Assembly (NCBI GenBank): GCA_947387485.1
Contig: CANDNT010000010.1
Coordinates: 62,001 to 126,000, forward strand
Reading direction: 5' to 3'
Origin: Aquimarina rhabdastrellae
GTDB lineage: Bacteria; Bacteroidota; Bacteroidia; Flavobacteriales; Flavobacteriaceae
Length of the DNA: 64,000 nt
The notes under the pieces were generated by a model. It saw nothing but the letters and a program-made list of their open reading frames with translations, was not told the DNA's origin and searched no databases. How positions within the stretch are numbered: the first letter of the stretch is position 1; each line of letters opens with the position of its first letter. Shown one piece after another: positions 36,280 to 46,279 of this stretch. The position numbers were made by a program, and so were the translations under genes.

Positions 36280-36735
36280 TTATGATTTTGCTCCTTCGAT
36301 TTCTTTAACCGAATTTTCTAATAATTCTATAATAGCAGCTCTGGTATCTGGATTTTCTAACGCTTTTTTAAGTCCTCTATTCGATGTAAGTTGACGTATA
36401 ATTTTAGCGTTTTGTTCTTTTTCAATATTAAGTTTGCTTAAAAACTCACTATTTTCTCTAATCGATTTTGATCCAAAATCTCCTAGATTCTTAAAAGCTA
36501 ATGTTTCCTTAATATCTGTTCCATTTTCGTCTTGAAACTCTATGTTTACCTTAGGTTCAAATTTATCGAAAACTTCTTCTACAGTTTGTAGTCCTTTAAC
36601 TCCTTCTGGACTTACTGGCGGTTCGTTCGTTAGTTTTTGAATCAACAAAGTTCTATTTGAAGGTATCTCAGCTATAGCTTCACTAGCATCAACTTTGACT
36701 TCATTACCCCCAATTCCGTAATTGTACATTGACAT
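36280..36735 (-). CDS. tssB: T6SS sheath small subunit TssB
   Basis: A 151-residue protein starting MSMYNYGIGGNEVKVDASEA. It has the TssB/VipA order: an N-terminal strand segment, PKVNIEFQDENGTDIKETLA, the FKNLGDF region, and a helical C-terminus that includes ALENPDTRAAIIELLENS. It heads the T6SS gene run, and the 297-base gap between it and sbcC (36736-37032) must contain the main promoter, although no exact TAnnTTTG box was found there. Confidence 0.85.
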   Translation of the reverse strand: MSMYNYGIGGNEVKVDASEAIAEIPSNRTLLIQKLTNEPPVSPEGVKGLQTVEEVFDKFEPKVNIEFQDENGTDIKETLAFKNLGDFGSKSIRENSEFLSKLNIEKEQNAKIIRQLTSNRGLKKALENPDTRAAIIELLENSVKEIEGAKS

Positions 36736-37032
36736 AGTTGTATATTGATTTTTATGATTAATTTGCTATTAAATTTACGGATTATTCAATGACTAGAACC
36801 CTATTTTTTTGAATTAATTATAAAAAAATTACAACAAGCTAAACTACAATTATTTATAAATAAGATTATTTAATTTTTCGCCACATTTTCCACACTTTTT
36901 TGGGGATTTTTCCCCCAATTTTTTCCACATCAAAAACAAACGCATCTTTTTACATATCAACAAATTACGCTTTAACCGTAATGATATTACTGTTTAATTT
37001 TACAGCTATAAAATCTACCATTTTTTTGAGCT

Positions 37033-40000
37033 TTATCGTATTCTTACTTCACTTACTCCATTATTCTTTTTGAGTACTTGAATTTGGGTTGGTATACGTT
37101 CTTTCAAGTTTTCTACATGAGAGATAATTCCTATCATTTTACCTTGCTCTTGTAATGTTTCTAATGTAGCAATTACAGTTTCTAATGTGTTTGTATCTAA
37201 TGTTCCAAATCCTTCGTCAATAAACAACGATCCTATAGAAACATTATTACTTGATAAATCTGATAATCCTAATGCTAATGATAAACTGATTAAAAACTTT
37301 TCTCCACCACTACATGTATCTACTAATCTAGATTCATTTGCTTGATAATGGTCTATCAACATAAAATTAAGCTCTTCTCCTTTTTTATAAGTTTCATTCA
37401 TCTGTAAAGAGTATCGCTTATTCAAATTAAATAAATGAAGATTCGCTAGATGAATTAAGTTTTGTAGCGTAAGTCGCTGCACATAAGTATTAAAAGCATC
37501 TTTTGACCCTCCTATTGTTTGTAGTAATCTAGTCCATTTTAAAACGTGTAGTTCTTGTTGTTTTATTTCTGCAACAACAGTTTCATTACGCTGTTTTATT
37601 TTTTGATCTAATTCAAACTTCTCTTTTATAGCTCCTACTTGTTTTAACATCTCATTCCTTCTCTCTGCAATAGTTTCATAAACTGCTTTAGCTTCTTCAT
37701 GAGTTGTTTCAAATTTTCTAGCAGCTTCTTGTTTCTTTATATCACTTTCGCATTGTTCTTGTTGCGTCTTTAGCTTTAAGCTTTCATCTTCAAACTGTCT
37801 CTTTAAAATATTATATTCTTTTTCTAAAGTAACATCTAATAGATTAAACTTAAGCTTATCAATAGTCTCAAAAGAAGTTTGTTTCAGTTTTGAAGAAAGT
37901 TCAGTGGTTGCTTCAGTAACCTTATCCTTAAGAATTGTTCCTTCTTTTTGTAATCGTTCTTGAGTTTCTTTTTGAGCGGCTAATTCTTTTTGCGTTTCCT
38001 GTAATCTTAATTTACTTTTTTCAGCATTTATCTTGGTTTGTTCTATAACTGTTTGTAGCTCTTGTCTTTTTTGTACTGTAGTATATTCTTGTGGTAAAAT
38101 TTCGTTTCGCTCTACGCTAAAGCGTTTTAAGCTTGTTATAAACTCTTGATCTTGTTCTTTATGTTGTGTATATATTTTAGTCTTTTCTATACGCTGTTGT
38201 TCTAGATTTTGAATAGCTAAATCTAGTTTTCCTCTATTATTTTCTAATTGAATAACTTGCTTCTCTTTTGTGCTATATGCAGTTACATTAGCTTGAAGAT
38301 TATGAATAAACCTTGAAATATCATCTACTTGTTGTGGTATCTGTAATTGATATAAAGCTAATTCTTCTTGTAACTCATTTGTTTTGAGTTCTACTTGTTC
38401 TACCAGCTCATCCTTTTTCTCTTTACGTTCTTGAATCTCTGCTATAAACAATTCGCATTGCGTTTTAAGCTCTGTTATTTTTTGCTCTATCGCTACAACT
38501 TTTTCTTGCTCTTTGGCAAACAACGTTTGATTTCTCTCCTTGGTTGTAATCATCTGTTGAGTTTGATTAATCAACGTTGCTGTTTCTTGATACTTTGAAA
38601 TTGTCTGAGTTACTATTTCTTGTAATTTGATTGTCTCATTAATAGTATATGTCAATTCTAATATGGCAAAACTAGTTTGTAACTCCTTTATTTTACTTTC
38701 TAATTCTAGTTGTTGTGCATTCTTATTTTTATAGCTTGTATCTAATGCTACTGCTGCTATTTCTTGTTTCTTTAATTCTTGTTCAAGCTGTTGAAGATGT
38801 TGTTGCCTAGTTTTAAACTCTTCTTCTGTTTTTGATACATTAAGATTATCATATTGTGATACATATGGATGTGTAGTTGACCCACATAACGGACAAGCTT
38901 CGTCTGCTACTAATTTCTTTCGTTCTTCTTCATAGTTCTTTACTGCTAATTCTAATTTCAAGATTTTTTCTGCATCATTGACTGCTACTACCGCTTTATC
39001 TATTTCACCTTTTAATGATTTTATGTGTTTACTTGTCGCTTCTAATCGTTCTAGTAAGGTTTTATTCTCTTTTGTTAAAGCTTCAAATTGCTTGTATGTT
39101 GTTACATATTCATCTGAAACTTGTACTGCTTGTTTATAAACTTCTTGTTCTTTCTGTAATTTTTGTTGCGATGCTAGCAATACTTCTAGATCATTGTCTT
39201 TTAATTTTTCATTTATTGCTGCTATATCCTGCTGCCTAACAGTAAGTAGTTCTCGTTCACTTTTTATTTGCTTTTCATGCTTTTGTAGTTGTGTTTGATA
39301 CTTAAAAACTTCTGTATCTTTTTGCTTTATCAGTAATTCTTGTTCTTTAATCTGTAGAATCTGTTGTTTTCTTAACTGTAAAGCAGCATTCCAATTGCTA
39401 ATTTCTTTTTCATATAATAATACAGTTTTATGATCTTCTAAGTATCGCTGTAATTCTTCTATGCTTTTTTGTTCAGACTCGTGCTGTTTTTGTTTTTCTT
39501 TTATAGTGTGTTCAAAAGCTATTTTCTCTTTTTCAACTGTAGTTAAAACAGTTTTTATTTCTTGCTGTTGTTGAACTATAGTTTTGATCTGCGTATCTAG
39601 TGCTGTAACCTTTTCTAATTTAGGCAACCATTGATTTTGAGTTGCTATAGCTACTTCATATTTTTTTTCTGTATCAACAGCTACAGTTTCAAATGTTTTA
39701 TGATCGCTGTTAAGCTTATCTACAACTTGTTTTAAAACCCCATATTCTTTTCTGCGTTCTACAAGTTGTTCTTCTAATCGCTGTATGTCTTCAAGTGCTT
39801 TTTTATATGGCAAAGCTTCTTCATGACTTTCTAGCTTTTTTAATTCTTGATTATATTTTATTTTATTCTCTTGAAGTGTTTTTTGTTTTAGTATTAAAGT
39901 TTCTGCTTGTTGCTTTAACTGTTCTTCTTTAACATACCATTGTAAAATCTCTTCAAGTTTTTTTGTCTCTGGTGCTATTTGCTTTAATTGTTCGCTAAGC

Positions 40001-40695
40001 ACTTCTTCTTCCTTCTTTAAGGCTTGAAAAGTGTCTACAGGAAGTAAATCTTCGGTATTGATTTTTGCTTTAATACCTTCAAGAATTTTATATTCTTCTC
40101 CTCTTCTATTTATAATAGCTTCTCCAATCTTCTTATAAATTTCTTCTCCTGTAATTTGCTCTAATAAGGTACCTTTTTCTTTTGCACTTGCCGATAAGAA
40201 TGCTGCAAACTCTCCTTGTGCCAGCATTACAGAACGTAAAAACTGTTCGTATGAGAGCTGCGTGATTTCAATTATTTTTTGCTTAAACTCTTGTTTTTTT
40301 TCTGCTATGATTCTCGCTGTAGTAAGATTTTTTAATCTCACTTTTTCATCTGGAGTACTTAATGGCTTACCATTTTTTCCTATAATACGCATCGACCATT
40401 GCGCTTCAAATCGAGCTTCTTTATTTTCAAAAGTAACTCGGGCTAATGCTTCTCCTGCACCATAACTCACTACATCTCTTAATGTCGCTTTGATATTTGA
40501 TTTTTGAAATCTAGGAACTTGATTGTATAATGCTATAGTAATAGCATCTAGAATCGTTGTTTTTCCTGCTCCAGTAGCTCCTGTAATTGCATATAAACCT
40601 ACATCACAAAATTGTTCTCCTTCAAAATCTATCTCAATAGGTTTATCTGAAGTTAATGAATTGATATTTTGTAGCTCGATTTTTAAGATTTTCAC
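37033..40695 (-). CDS. sbcC: Exonuclease subunit SbcC (Rad50-like ATPase)
   Basis: A 1220-residue SMC-type ATPase. Walker A is GATGAGKTTILDAITIALY near residue 40, the zinc hook CPLCG has cysteines at 601 and 604 in the middle of two long coiled coils, and the C-terminal half-site has the signature DTCSGGEKFLISLSLALGL and Walker B SLFIDEGFGTLD, with a switch His in IISHVENL. With SbcD it cleaves DNA hairpins, palindromes and protein-blocked ends. It lies 38 bases after sbcD on the same strand, in one operon. Confidence 0.93.
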   Translation of the reverse strand: MKILKIELQNINSLTSDKPIEIDFEGEQFCDVGLYAITGATGAGKTTILDAITIALYNQVPRFQKSNIKATLRDVVSYGAGEALARVTFENKEARFEAQWSMRIIGKNGKPLSTPDEKVRLKNLTTARIIAEKKQEFKQKIIEITQLSYEQFLRSVMLAQGEFAAFLSASAKEKGTLLEQITGEEIYKKIGEAIINRRGEEYKILEGIKAKINTEDLLPVDTFQALKKEEEVLSEQLKQIAPETKKLEEILQWYVKEEQLKQQAETLILKQKTLQENKIKYNQELKKLESHEEALPYKKALEDIQRLEEQLVERRKEYGVLKQVVDKLNSDHKTFETVAVDTEKKYEVAIATQNQWLPKLEKVTALDTQIKTIVQQQQEIKTVLTTVEKEKIAFEHTIKEKQKQHESEQKSIEELQRYLEDHKTVLLYEKEISNWNAALQLRKQQILQIKEQELLIKQKDTEVFKYQTQLQKHEKQIKSERELLTVRQQDIAAINEKLKDNDLEVLLASQQKLQKEQEVYKQAVQVSDEYVTTYKQFEALTKENKTLLERLEATSKHIKSLKGEIDKAVVAVNDAEKILKLELAVKNYEEERKKLVADEACPLCGSTTHPYVSQYDNLNVSKTEEEFKTRQQHLQQLEQELKKQEIAAVALDTSYKNKNAQQLELESKIKELQTSFAILELTYTINETIKLQEIVTQTISKYQETATLINQTQQMITTKERNQTLFAKEQEKVVAIEQKITELKTQCELFIAEIQERKEKKDELVEQVELKTNELQEELALYQLQIPQQVDDISRFIHNLQANVTAYSTKEKQVIQLENNRGKLDLAIQNLEQQRIEKTKIYTQHKEQDQEFITSLKRFSVERNEILPQEYTTVQKRQELQTVIEQTKINAEKSKLRLQETQKELAAQKETQERLQKEGTILKDKVTEATTELSSKLKQTSFETIDKLKFNLLDVTLEKEYNILKRQFEDESLKLKTQQEQCESDIKKQEAARKFETTHEEAKAVYETIAERRNEMLKQVGAIKEKFELDQKIKQRNETVVAEIKQQELHVLKWTRLLQTIGGSKDAFNTYVQRLTLQNLIHLANLHLFNLNKRYSLQMNETYKKGEELNFMLIDHYQANESRLVDTCSGGEKFLISLSLALGLSDLSSNNVSIGSLFIDEGFGTLDTNTLETVIATLETLQEQGKMIGIISHVENLKERIPTQIQVLKKNNGVSEVRIR

Positions 40696-40733
40696 GCCTG
40701 TCTTCCTTTAATTTATAGATTGATTCCTGACAA

Positions 40734-41942
40734 TTACTGTTTTCTTGCAATTTGTAATGCTTCTTGAAAAGCATCTAATAATTCTCGATCTTTTTCTAAG
40801 TCAATTGCAGCTTCTTCACATCGTTTTTTAAAAACTTCTAGCGGTTCTAATTCCTTAATAGACTGAGACGTTTTTACCAATTGTTCTAATCCTTTTATAG
40901 ATCGATCATTCTTGATCGTTATCTTTAATATTTTGACTTTGGCAGTTTCGGCTATTTGATGTATTTGATGATATCCTGTATTAATCACAGTTTCATCTTC
41001 TAGTATCACTTCTACCCATGGCGTAAGTGTTTCTTCTACATATTCTAGTTGTTGTAGTTTAAAAATACATTGCTCTACAGTACCTTTTATTCTTATTACT
41101 TTTCTAAAATTGGGTACTGTAATTTCGTCTATGGCTGTAACCTTTTTATCTGTTAACGTTATCGTGATTACTTTTTTATCATAATTAATTTCACTAAAGC
41201 TTAATACATTAGGAGAACCAGAATATCTTATATAGTCTTTACCACCTACTTTTTGTGGACGGTGCAAATGCCCTAAAGCTACATAATCAAATAACTCAGG
41301 AAAATCATCTGCTCCTATATGCCCTAAATTACCTACATAAATATTCAATTCACTATCAGACGTACTTCCGCCTACAGCAAAAAGATGTCCCATAGCGATT
41401 ACTGGTGTTTCATCTGTTCTTATCGACTCGCAATGTTGTGCTACAGCGGTATAGTGATTTACTAATGCTGCTTTGTATCTATCGTTAATTTCATCAAATG
41501 ATTCCCCAGCCACAGCTCTACGTATATCTTGATCTCTAAGGTATGGTACTGCTGCGATGATTACTTGTTCTCCATTAACTTCTAATTCAAATACTTCATC
41601 TTTAACATCCTCGGTTGCTTTTCCTACTACATGAATTGCTAGAGCCTCCAGTAATGCTTTGGGTGCATTAATGGTTCCTGGAGCATCGTGATTACCTCCT
41701 GTAATTACTACATGTTTACAGCTCGTTTCTCTAAGCTTTATTAAAAAATCGTAATACAATTTTTGACTTTGTGTAGCTGGTACTCCTGTATCATAAACAT
41801 CCCCAGATAACAACACAATATCTATTTCTTCTTGTTTTATTGTATGAATCAACCATTCTAAAAACAAAGCTTGTTCTTCATGTTGGGATTGTTCATGTAA
41901 TCGATGTCCTAAGTGCCAATCTGCAGTATGGAGAAGTTTCAT
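40734..41942 (-). CDS. sbcD: Exonuclease subunit SbcD (Mre11-like nuclease)
   Basis: A 402-residue calcineurin-like phosphoesterase. The metal-site motifs follow in order: HTADWHLGHRL, LLSGDVYDTG, ITGGNHDAPG and YVALGHLHRPQ. This is the SbcD/Mre11 pattern, with manganese ions bound by Asp, His and Asn residues. The capping domain is in the C-terminal 130 residues. It is the first gene of the sbcDC operon, with a -7 box 21 bases upstream, and is divergent from anmK. Confidence 0.93.
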   Translation of the reverse strand: MKLLHTADWHLGHRLHEQSQHEEQALFLEWLIHTIKQEEIDIVLLSGDVYDTGVPATQSQKLYYDFLIKLRETSCKHVVITGGNHDAPGTINAPKALLEALAIHVVGKATEDVKDEVFELEVNGEQVIIAAVPYLRDQDIRRAVAGESFDEINDRYKAALVNHYTAVAQHCESIRTDETPVIAMGHLFAVGGSTSDSELNIYVGNLGHIGADDFPELFDYVALGHLHRPQKVGGKDYIRYSGSPNVLSFSEINYDKKVITITLTDKKVTAIDEITVPNFRKVIRIKGTVEQCIFKLQQLEYVEETLTPWVEVILEDETVINTGYHQIHQIAETAKVKILKITIKNDRSIKGLEQLVKTSQSIKELEPLEVFKKRCEEAAIDLEKDRELLDAFQEALQIARKQ

Positions 41943-41962
41943 GAGGTTCTATGTTTACGACT

Positions 41963-41970
41963 CAAAGATA
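41963..41970 (-). promoter_or_regulatory. -7 box of the sbcDC operon
   Basis: On the minus strand this reads TATCTTTG, an exact TAnnTTTG match, 20 bases before the sbcD ATG. No TTG at the standard spacing is seen; the closest is about 25 bases upstream. Confidence 0.4.
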
Positions 41971-42057
41971 CTTCAATATTCTATAATCTTCATTGCAATT
42001 TTATACTCTTATAATCGCAAATAATCTTAATATTGTAATGCTACAAAGTCTTTATTT

Positions 42058-43134
42058 ATGAAATCATATAAAGTTATTGGTTTAATGTCTGGAACATCCT
42101 TAGATGGATTAGACATTGCTTATTGTCATTTTGAATTTATTGATCAAAAATGGAATTATAGTATTTTACAAACTCAAAATGTTTCCTATAGTACTGCAAT
42201 GAAAAATCGCTTACAGCAAAGCGTTTTATTAAGTGCTACTGAGCTTATTGCTTTTCATAACGAATATGGATCATGGTTAGGGTCACAAGTCAAAAATTTT
42301 ATAGATAAGCATAAACTAAAAGTAGATTTTATAGCTAGCCATGGACATACTGTTTTTCATCAACCTCATTTGGGATTTACATATCAAATAGGTTCTGGTC
42401 AACATCTAGCCAATACTGCTCAACAAACTGTAATCTGTGATTTCAGAACTAATGATGTAGCTCTTGGTGGACAGGGTGCTCCTCTAGTACCTATAGGGGA
42501 TCAATTGTTATTTTCTTCGTATGATTTTTGCCTGAACCTTGGTGGTTTTAGTAATTTTTCTTTTCAAGAAGGATCAAAACGTATTGCCTATGATATTTCT
42601 CCAGCCAATATGCCTCTTAATTATTTAGCTTCACAATTAGGAAAAACTTATGATGCCAATGGAGAAATTGCACAACAAGGTCATTTAAACACTTCCTTGT
42701 TACATCAACTTAATGCTATAGCATACTATCATCAAGCACCTCCTAAATCTTTAGGTTTTGAATGGTTTGAACAAGAAATGCTTCCTTTATTAAAAGAATC
42801 AAACGATACAACTGCCAATCTATTACATACCTTGGTACATCATATTGCCCAACAAATTTCAAAAACAATAAAACTTCATATAACCAAAAAACAACATACA
42901 CTATTAATCACAGGTGGTGGTGCTAGAAATACTTTTTTAATCAATACCATAAAAGATTATACTGCTGATTTTTGTACGATTGAAATCCCAGATAATACAC
43001 TTATCGACTATAAAGAGGCTCTAATTTTTGCTTTCATGGGCGTTTTAAAAAAACGTAACGAAATAAACTGCTTACAATCAGTAACTGGAGCACAAAAAGA
43101 TTCTTCATCTGGAGTGATCTATTCACCATCTTAA
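42058..43134 (+). CDS. anmK: Anhydro-N-acetylmuramic acid kinase
   Basis: A 358-residue kinase with the hallmark start GLMSGTSLDGLDIAY (ATP-binding loop 1), then SHGHTVFHQP, VCDFRTNDVALGGQGAPL with the catalytic Asp, and ITGGGARN near the end. AnmK opens the 1,6-anhydro ring of anhydroMurNAc and phosphorylates it to MurNAc-6-phosphate during cell-wall recycling in the cytoplasm. It lies divergent from sbcD and 57 bases before udk on the same strand. Confidence 0.93.
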   Translation: MKSYKVIGLMSGTSLDGLDIAYCHFEFIDQKWNYSILQTQNVSYSTAMKNRLQQSVLLSATELIAFHNEYGSWLGSQVKNFIDKHKLKVDFIASHGHTVFHQPHLGFTYQIGSGQHLANTAQQTVICDFRTNDVALGGQGAPLVPIGDQLLFSSYDFCLNLGGFSNFSFQEGSKRIAYDISPANMPLNYLASQLGKTYDANGEIAQQGHLNTSLLHQLNAIAYYHQAPPKSLGFEWFEQEMLPLLKESNDTTANLLHTLVHHIAQQISKTIKLHITKKQHTLLITGGGARNTFLINTIKDYTADFCTIEIPDNTLIDYKEALIFAFMGVLKKRNEINCLQSVTGAQKDSSSGVIYSPS

Positions 43135-43165
43135 AGAAATTTCTTTAATATTTGATTGCAATCCT

Positions 43166-43173
43166 TAAATTTG
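43166..43173 (+). promoter_or_regulatory. -7 box before udk
   Basis: TAAATTTG fits TAnnTTTG, 18 bases before the ATG at 43192. No -33 TTG is found at the right distance. Confidence 0.35.
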
Positions 43174-43191
43174 CCAAAAAACTCATTAAGG

Positions 43192-43800
43192 ATGCTAATT
43201 ATTGGTATAGCCGGTGGAACCGGTTGCGGAAAGACTACTGTGGTAAATCATATTGTTAATGAATTACCTGAAAATGAAGTTTGTGTGATCTCTCAGGATT
43301 CTTATTACAAGGATACGAGTCATCTTACATATGATGAGCGTGTGAAAATCAATTTTGATCATCCACAATCAATCGACTTTGAATTGCTTTGTGAGCATTT
43401 AAAAGCATTAAAAAATGGAGAAACTATTGAGCAACCTGTATATTCTTTTGTAGAACACAATAGAACGAAAGAAACGGTTACTACTTCTCCTAGCAAAGTA
43501 ATCATTGTTGAAGGAATTTTAATTCTTACAAATCCTCAAATTCGAGATATGCTCGATATTAAAATCTACGTACATACTGATAGCGACGAACGCTTAATTC
43601 GTAGATTAAAACGTGATATTGCCGAGCGTGGTAGAGATATGCAAGAAGTTCTTGAGCGTTATCAAACTACATTAAAACCTATGCACCAACAGTTTATAGA
43701 CCCTACAAAAGAGTATGCAGATCTTATTGTACCTAATAATATCTATAATAATGTTGCTGTAGATGTTTTACGTACGATTATAAAAGAGCGCTTAGATTAG
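43192..43800 (+). CDS. udk: Uridine kinase
   Basis: With the ATG at 43192 the product has 202 residues and begins MLIIGIAGGTGCGKTTVV, the P-loop of the uridine kinase/PRK family; a TTG at 43156 would give a non-conserved extension. The base-binding part QDSYYKDTSHLTYDERVKIN and the FDHPQS segment are typical. It phosphorylates uridine and cytidine with ATP in pyrimidine salvage. It precedes the FtsB/DivIC-like gene by 40 bases, an order I recognise from other flavobacterial genomes. Confidence 0.93.
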   Translation: MLIIGIAGGTGCGKTTVVNHIVNELPENEVCVISQDSYYKDTSHLTYDERVKINFDHPQSIDFELLCEHLKALKNGETIEQPVYSFVEHNRTKETVTTSPSKVIIVEGILILTNPQIRDMLDIKIYVHTDSDERLIRRLKRDIAERGRDMQEVLERYQTTLKPMHQQFIDPTKEYADLIVPNNIYNNVAVDVLRTIIKERLD

Positions 43801-43840
43801 TTTTTGTATCTTTAAACCTCTCAAAATTACCTTTAGAAGC

Positions 43841-44188
43841 TTGAAGAAAATAAAAAAGGTTTTACATATCATACAGAGCAATCCTATCTTTACCATAGTG
43901 ATTCCTTTTCTACTCAATAAATATATATTGATTAGTCTTGGTTTTATTATCTGGATGCTCTTTATTGATACCAATTCATGGCTTATTCATAGAGAATTAG
44001 ATCATGAAATTAGAGAACTACAAAATAACAAGATTTACTATCTTAAAGAGATTAAAAAAGATCAAGAAACGATCAAAAAACTCAAAGACAGTAATGAGCT
44101 AGAAAAGTTTGCTCGAGAAGAGTACTTTATGAAGAAGGATAATGAAGAAATTTATATAATAGAACACCAAGATAGTATCCAAAAATAA
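43841..44188 (+). CDS. FtsB/DivIC-like septum formation initiator protein
   Basis: A 115-residue protein that starts at TTG 43841 (LKKIKKVL), since no ATG occurs before the membrane segment. It has a short cytoplasmic head, one transmembrane helix (about residues 29-45) and a periplasmic coiled coil (LDHEIRELQNNKIYYLKEIK), followed by EKFAREEYFMKKDNEEIYI, the conserved FtsB/DivIC tail. It should work with FtsL and FtsQ/DivIB at the division site. It lies 11 bases before mutA, so they may be co-transcribed. Confidence 0.82.
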   Translation: MKKIKKVLHIIQSNPIFTIVIPFLLNKYILISLGFIIWMLFIDTNSWLIHRELDHEIRELQNNKIYYLKEIKKDQETIKKLKDSNELEKFAREEYFMKKDNEEIYIIEHQDSIQK

Positions 44189-44199
44189 AACACAATAGT

Positions 44200-45570
44200 A
44201 TGAGTACACCACTATTTGATATGTTTGATCCGATTTCTGCCAAACAATGGAAACAAAAAATCCAAGTAGATCTTAAAGGTGCCGATTATAACGAAACCTT
44301 GATTTACAAATCTCATGAAGGAATTGATATCAAACCTTTTTATAATAGTGAGGATACTCAACATATCGATCAACAAATTGATATGCCTTCTTCGTGGAAT
44401 ATAGCTCAACAAATCGTTATCGAGGATGTAGATCAAGCTAATACATTAGCTTTGCAAGCAGTTAAAGAAGGTGCTGAAAGTTTATTTTTTCATATTCCCA
44501 ATGAGACTATTGATTTTAAAGCTGTTCTGGTAGGTATTCCTACTACTATTTCGCTTTATATATCCATGGATTTTATTTCGATTTCGCTTGCAGATATCTT
44601 AAATCAGGTAGCAAATAATGGATATACTATCTATGCTTTAAATGATATTATAGGTCATCTTGCTCAAGAAGGAAATTGGTTTGACTCGCTTACAAAGGAT
44701 CATCAAAATCTAGAGCAGATTCTTCAAAACTCAACACTTAAAAGTTCTTTAAGTATTGATTTAGAACTCTATCAAAATGGAGGAGCTACAATTATTCAGC
44801 AATTAGCTTATAGTTTATCTCATGCAAACGAATATTTAAATCATCTAGAGAATAAGGACATTACCATATTACGTAATACGCCTATTATCTTTAATGTGGC
44901 TGTGGGAGGTAATTATTTTTTCGAAATCGCTAAACTTAGAGCACTACGTCTATTATGGGCTACTCTTGCAAAAGAATATGCGGTATCAGAAGAATGTCAT
45001 TTAATCGTTAGTCCTTCTCATCGCAATAAAACCATACTAGATTATAATGTAAACATGCTTCGCTCTACTACAGAGTGCATGAGTGCTATTTTAGGGGGAG
45101 CTAATACGGTTTATAATTTACCATATGATACTATTTATAGCAACCCTAATGATTTTGGTAATCGTATTGCTATTAATCAATTGCATGTGCTTAAAAGCGA
45201 AAGCTATTTTGGTATGGTAGATAATCCTGCCGATGGTGTGTATTATATAGAAAGTTTAACTGCTCAATTTGCAGAAAAAGCTTTAGTTTTATTCAAAAAC
45301 ATTGAAGCTGGTGGCGGATTTTTACATCAACTTAAAGAAGGTACTATTCAGCGTAAGCTAAAAGAAAGTACAGATAGAGAACAAGAATTATTTGATACAA
45401 ATAAGATTTCGTTAACAGGTACGAATACTTATCAAAATAAAGAAGAACAATTACCTTCTCTAGAGAAATCTCCTTTTATGGAAATACGTTCTCGTAAAAC
45501 ATTGATATCACCAATACTAAAAAGACGATTATCCGAAAAAATTGAAAAAGAATTCATAAAAAATTCGTAA
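44200..45570 (+). CDS. mutA: Methylmalonyl-CoA mutase small subunit
   Basis: A 456-residue protein related to the large subunit, with the TIM-barrel pattern (AKQWKQKIQVDLKGADYNET at the start, GGNYFFEIAKLRALRLLW in the barrel, YNVNMLRSTTECMSAIL later). It is shorter than usual small subunits and lacks the C-terminal cobalamin-binding domain, so it is the non-catalytic partner. Together with MutB it turns (R)-methylmalonyl-CoA into succinyl-CoA or the reverse. It is followed by a gene for an exported protein and then mutB. Confidence 0.9.
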   Translation: MSTPLFDMFDPISAKQWKQKIQVDLKGADYNETLIYKSHEGIDIKPFYNSEDTQHIDQQIDMPSSWNIAQQIVIEDVDQANTLALQAVKEGAESLFFHIPNETIDFKAVLVGIPTTISLYISMDFISISLADILNQVANNGYTIYALNDIIGHLAQEGNWFDSLTKDHQNLEQILQNSTLKSSLSIDLELYQNGGATIIQQLAYSLSHANEYLNHLENKDITILRNTPIIFNVAVGGNYFFEIAKLRALRLLWATLAKEYAVSEECHLIVSPSHRNKTILDYNVNMLRSTTECMSAILGGANTVYNLPYDTIYSNPNDFGNRIAINQLHVLKSESYFGMVDNPADGVYYIESLTAQFAEKALVLFKNIEAGGGFLHQLKEGTIQRKLKESTDREQELFDTNKISLTGTNTYQNKEEQLPSLEKSPFMEIRSRKTLISPILKRRLSEKIEKEFIKNS

Positions 45571-45640
45571 TTTTAGAACTCAAACCTATTTTCTACAAGG
45601 AAAATAGTTCTTTACTAATCAATACTAAGACAATCACTAG

Positions 45641-46279
45641 GTGAATTTTTTATCCCCCATATCTAAAATTTCATCACTGCTTACGCTATTCATTTTATTA
45701 TGCATGAATAGTTTTTGTCAGGAAACCAAATTTTCGTGTATTCCAGATGCACATAGAAATTTAATACTTCAAGCTATCTCTTCATTTGAAAATGACTTAA
45801 CAACTCATTATGAAATGGCTGAAAATGATCCTGAATTATATGCTACTTTTTTATCTCAAGTAGCAAGTTTATCTCTCGATTTACGCAAACTTCCGTCTAG
45901 TAAATCTATTGCTATTGCACGAGATTTTAAGCGTAAAAACATTGAAAATTTATTCTGGATTCCGTTAAGTGAGTACGAACTTGATAGTACTTCTGCTATT
46001 GATGATACTCCTAACACTACAGCTACTGCTCAAGAAGTATTGACTTTTAATTATAGAGGTGATTTAATGCAATGTTTAAAGAACAATACACAAAGCCTTG
46101 TATTGAAACAAATCATATCAGATTTAAGTGCTAATGCTAATATTAGTCCTTCTATTATTTCATCTCAATTAAAAAACTTAGAACCTCAAAGTGACCTCAT
46201 AACTGAAGAAGTTAAAATGTTTATCGCGTTTGATATCTATTATTCAATTTTATTGATTATCGAAAACGCTTTTGAGTAG
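45641..46279 (+). CDS. Exported hypothetical protein between mutA and mutB
   Basis: A 212-residue protein from GTG 45641. A signal peptide covers about residues 1-26, ending NSFCQ. The mature part is mostly helical with LSLDLRKLPSSKSIAIARDF and an acidic, hydrophobic end. No family is recognised. It sits between the two mutase subunit genes but should be exported, so it probably does not take part in the mutase. The mutB promoter overlaps its last codons. Confidence 0.6.
   Translation: MNFLSPISKISSLLTLFILLCMNSFCQETKFSCIPDAHRNLILQAISSFENDLTTHYEMAENDPELYATFLSQVASLSLDLRKLPSSKSIAIARDFKRKNIENLFWIPLSEYELDSTSAIDDTPNTTATAQEVLTFNYRGDLMQCLKNNTQSLVLKQIISDLSANANISPSIISSQLKNLEPQSDLITEEVKMFIAFDIYYSILLIIENAFE

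Noticed and set aside
37033..41942. sbcC/sbcD as a defence system (Gabija- or Lamassu-like)
   Set aside because: Standard motifs, length, gene order and housekeeping neighbours (anmK, udk) fit the normal SbcCD nuclease.
43841..44188. A start other than TTG for the FtsB/DivIC-like gene
   Set aside because: The only downstream ATG before the coiled coil lies within the membrane segment and would destroy the topology; the TTG keeps the normal head and span.
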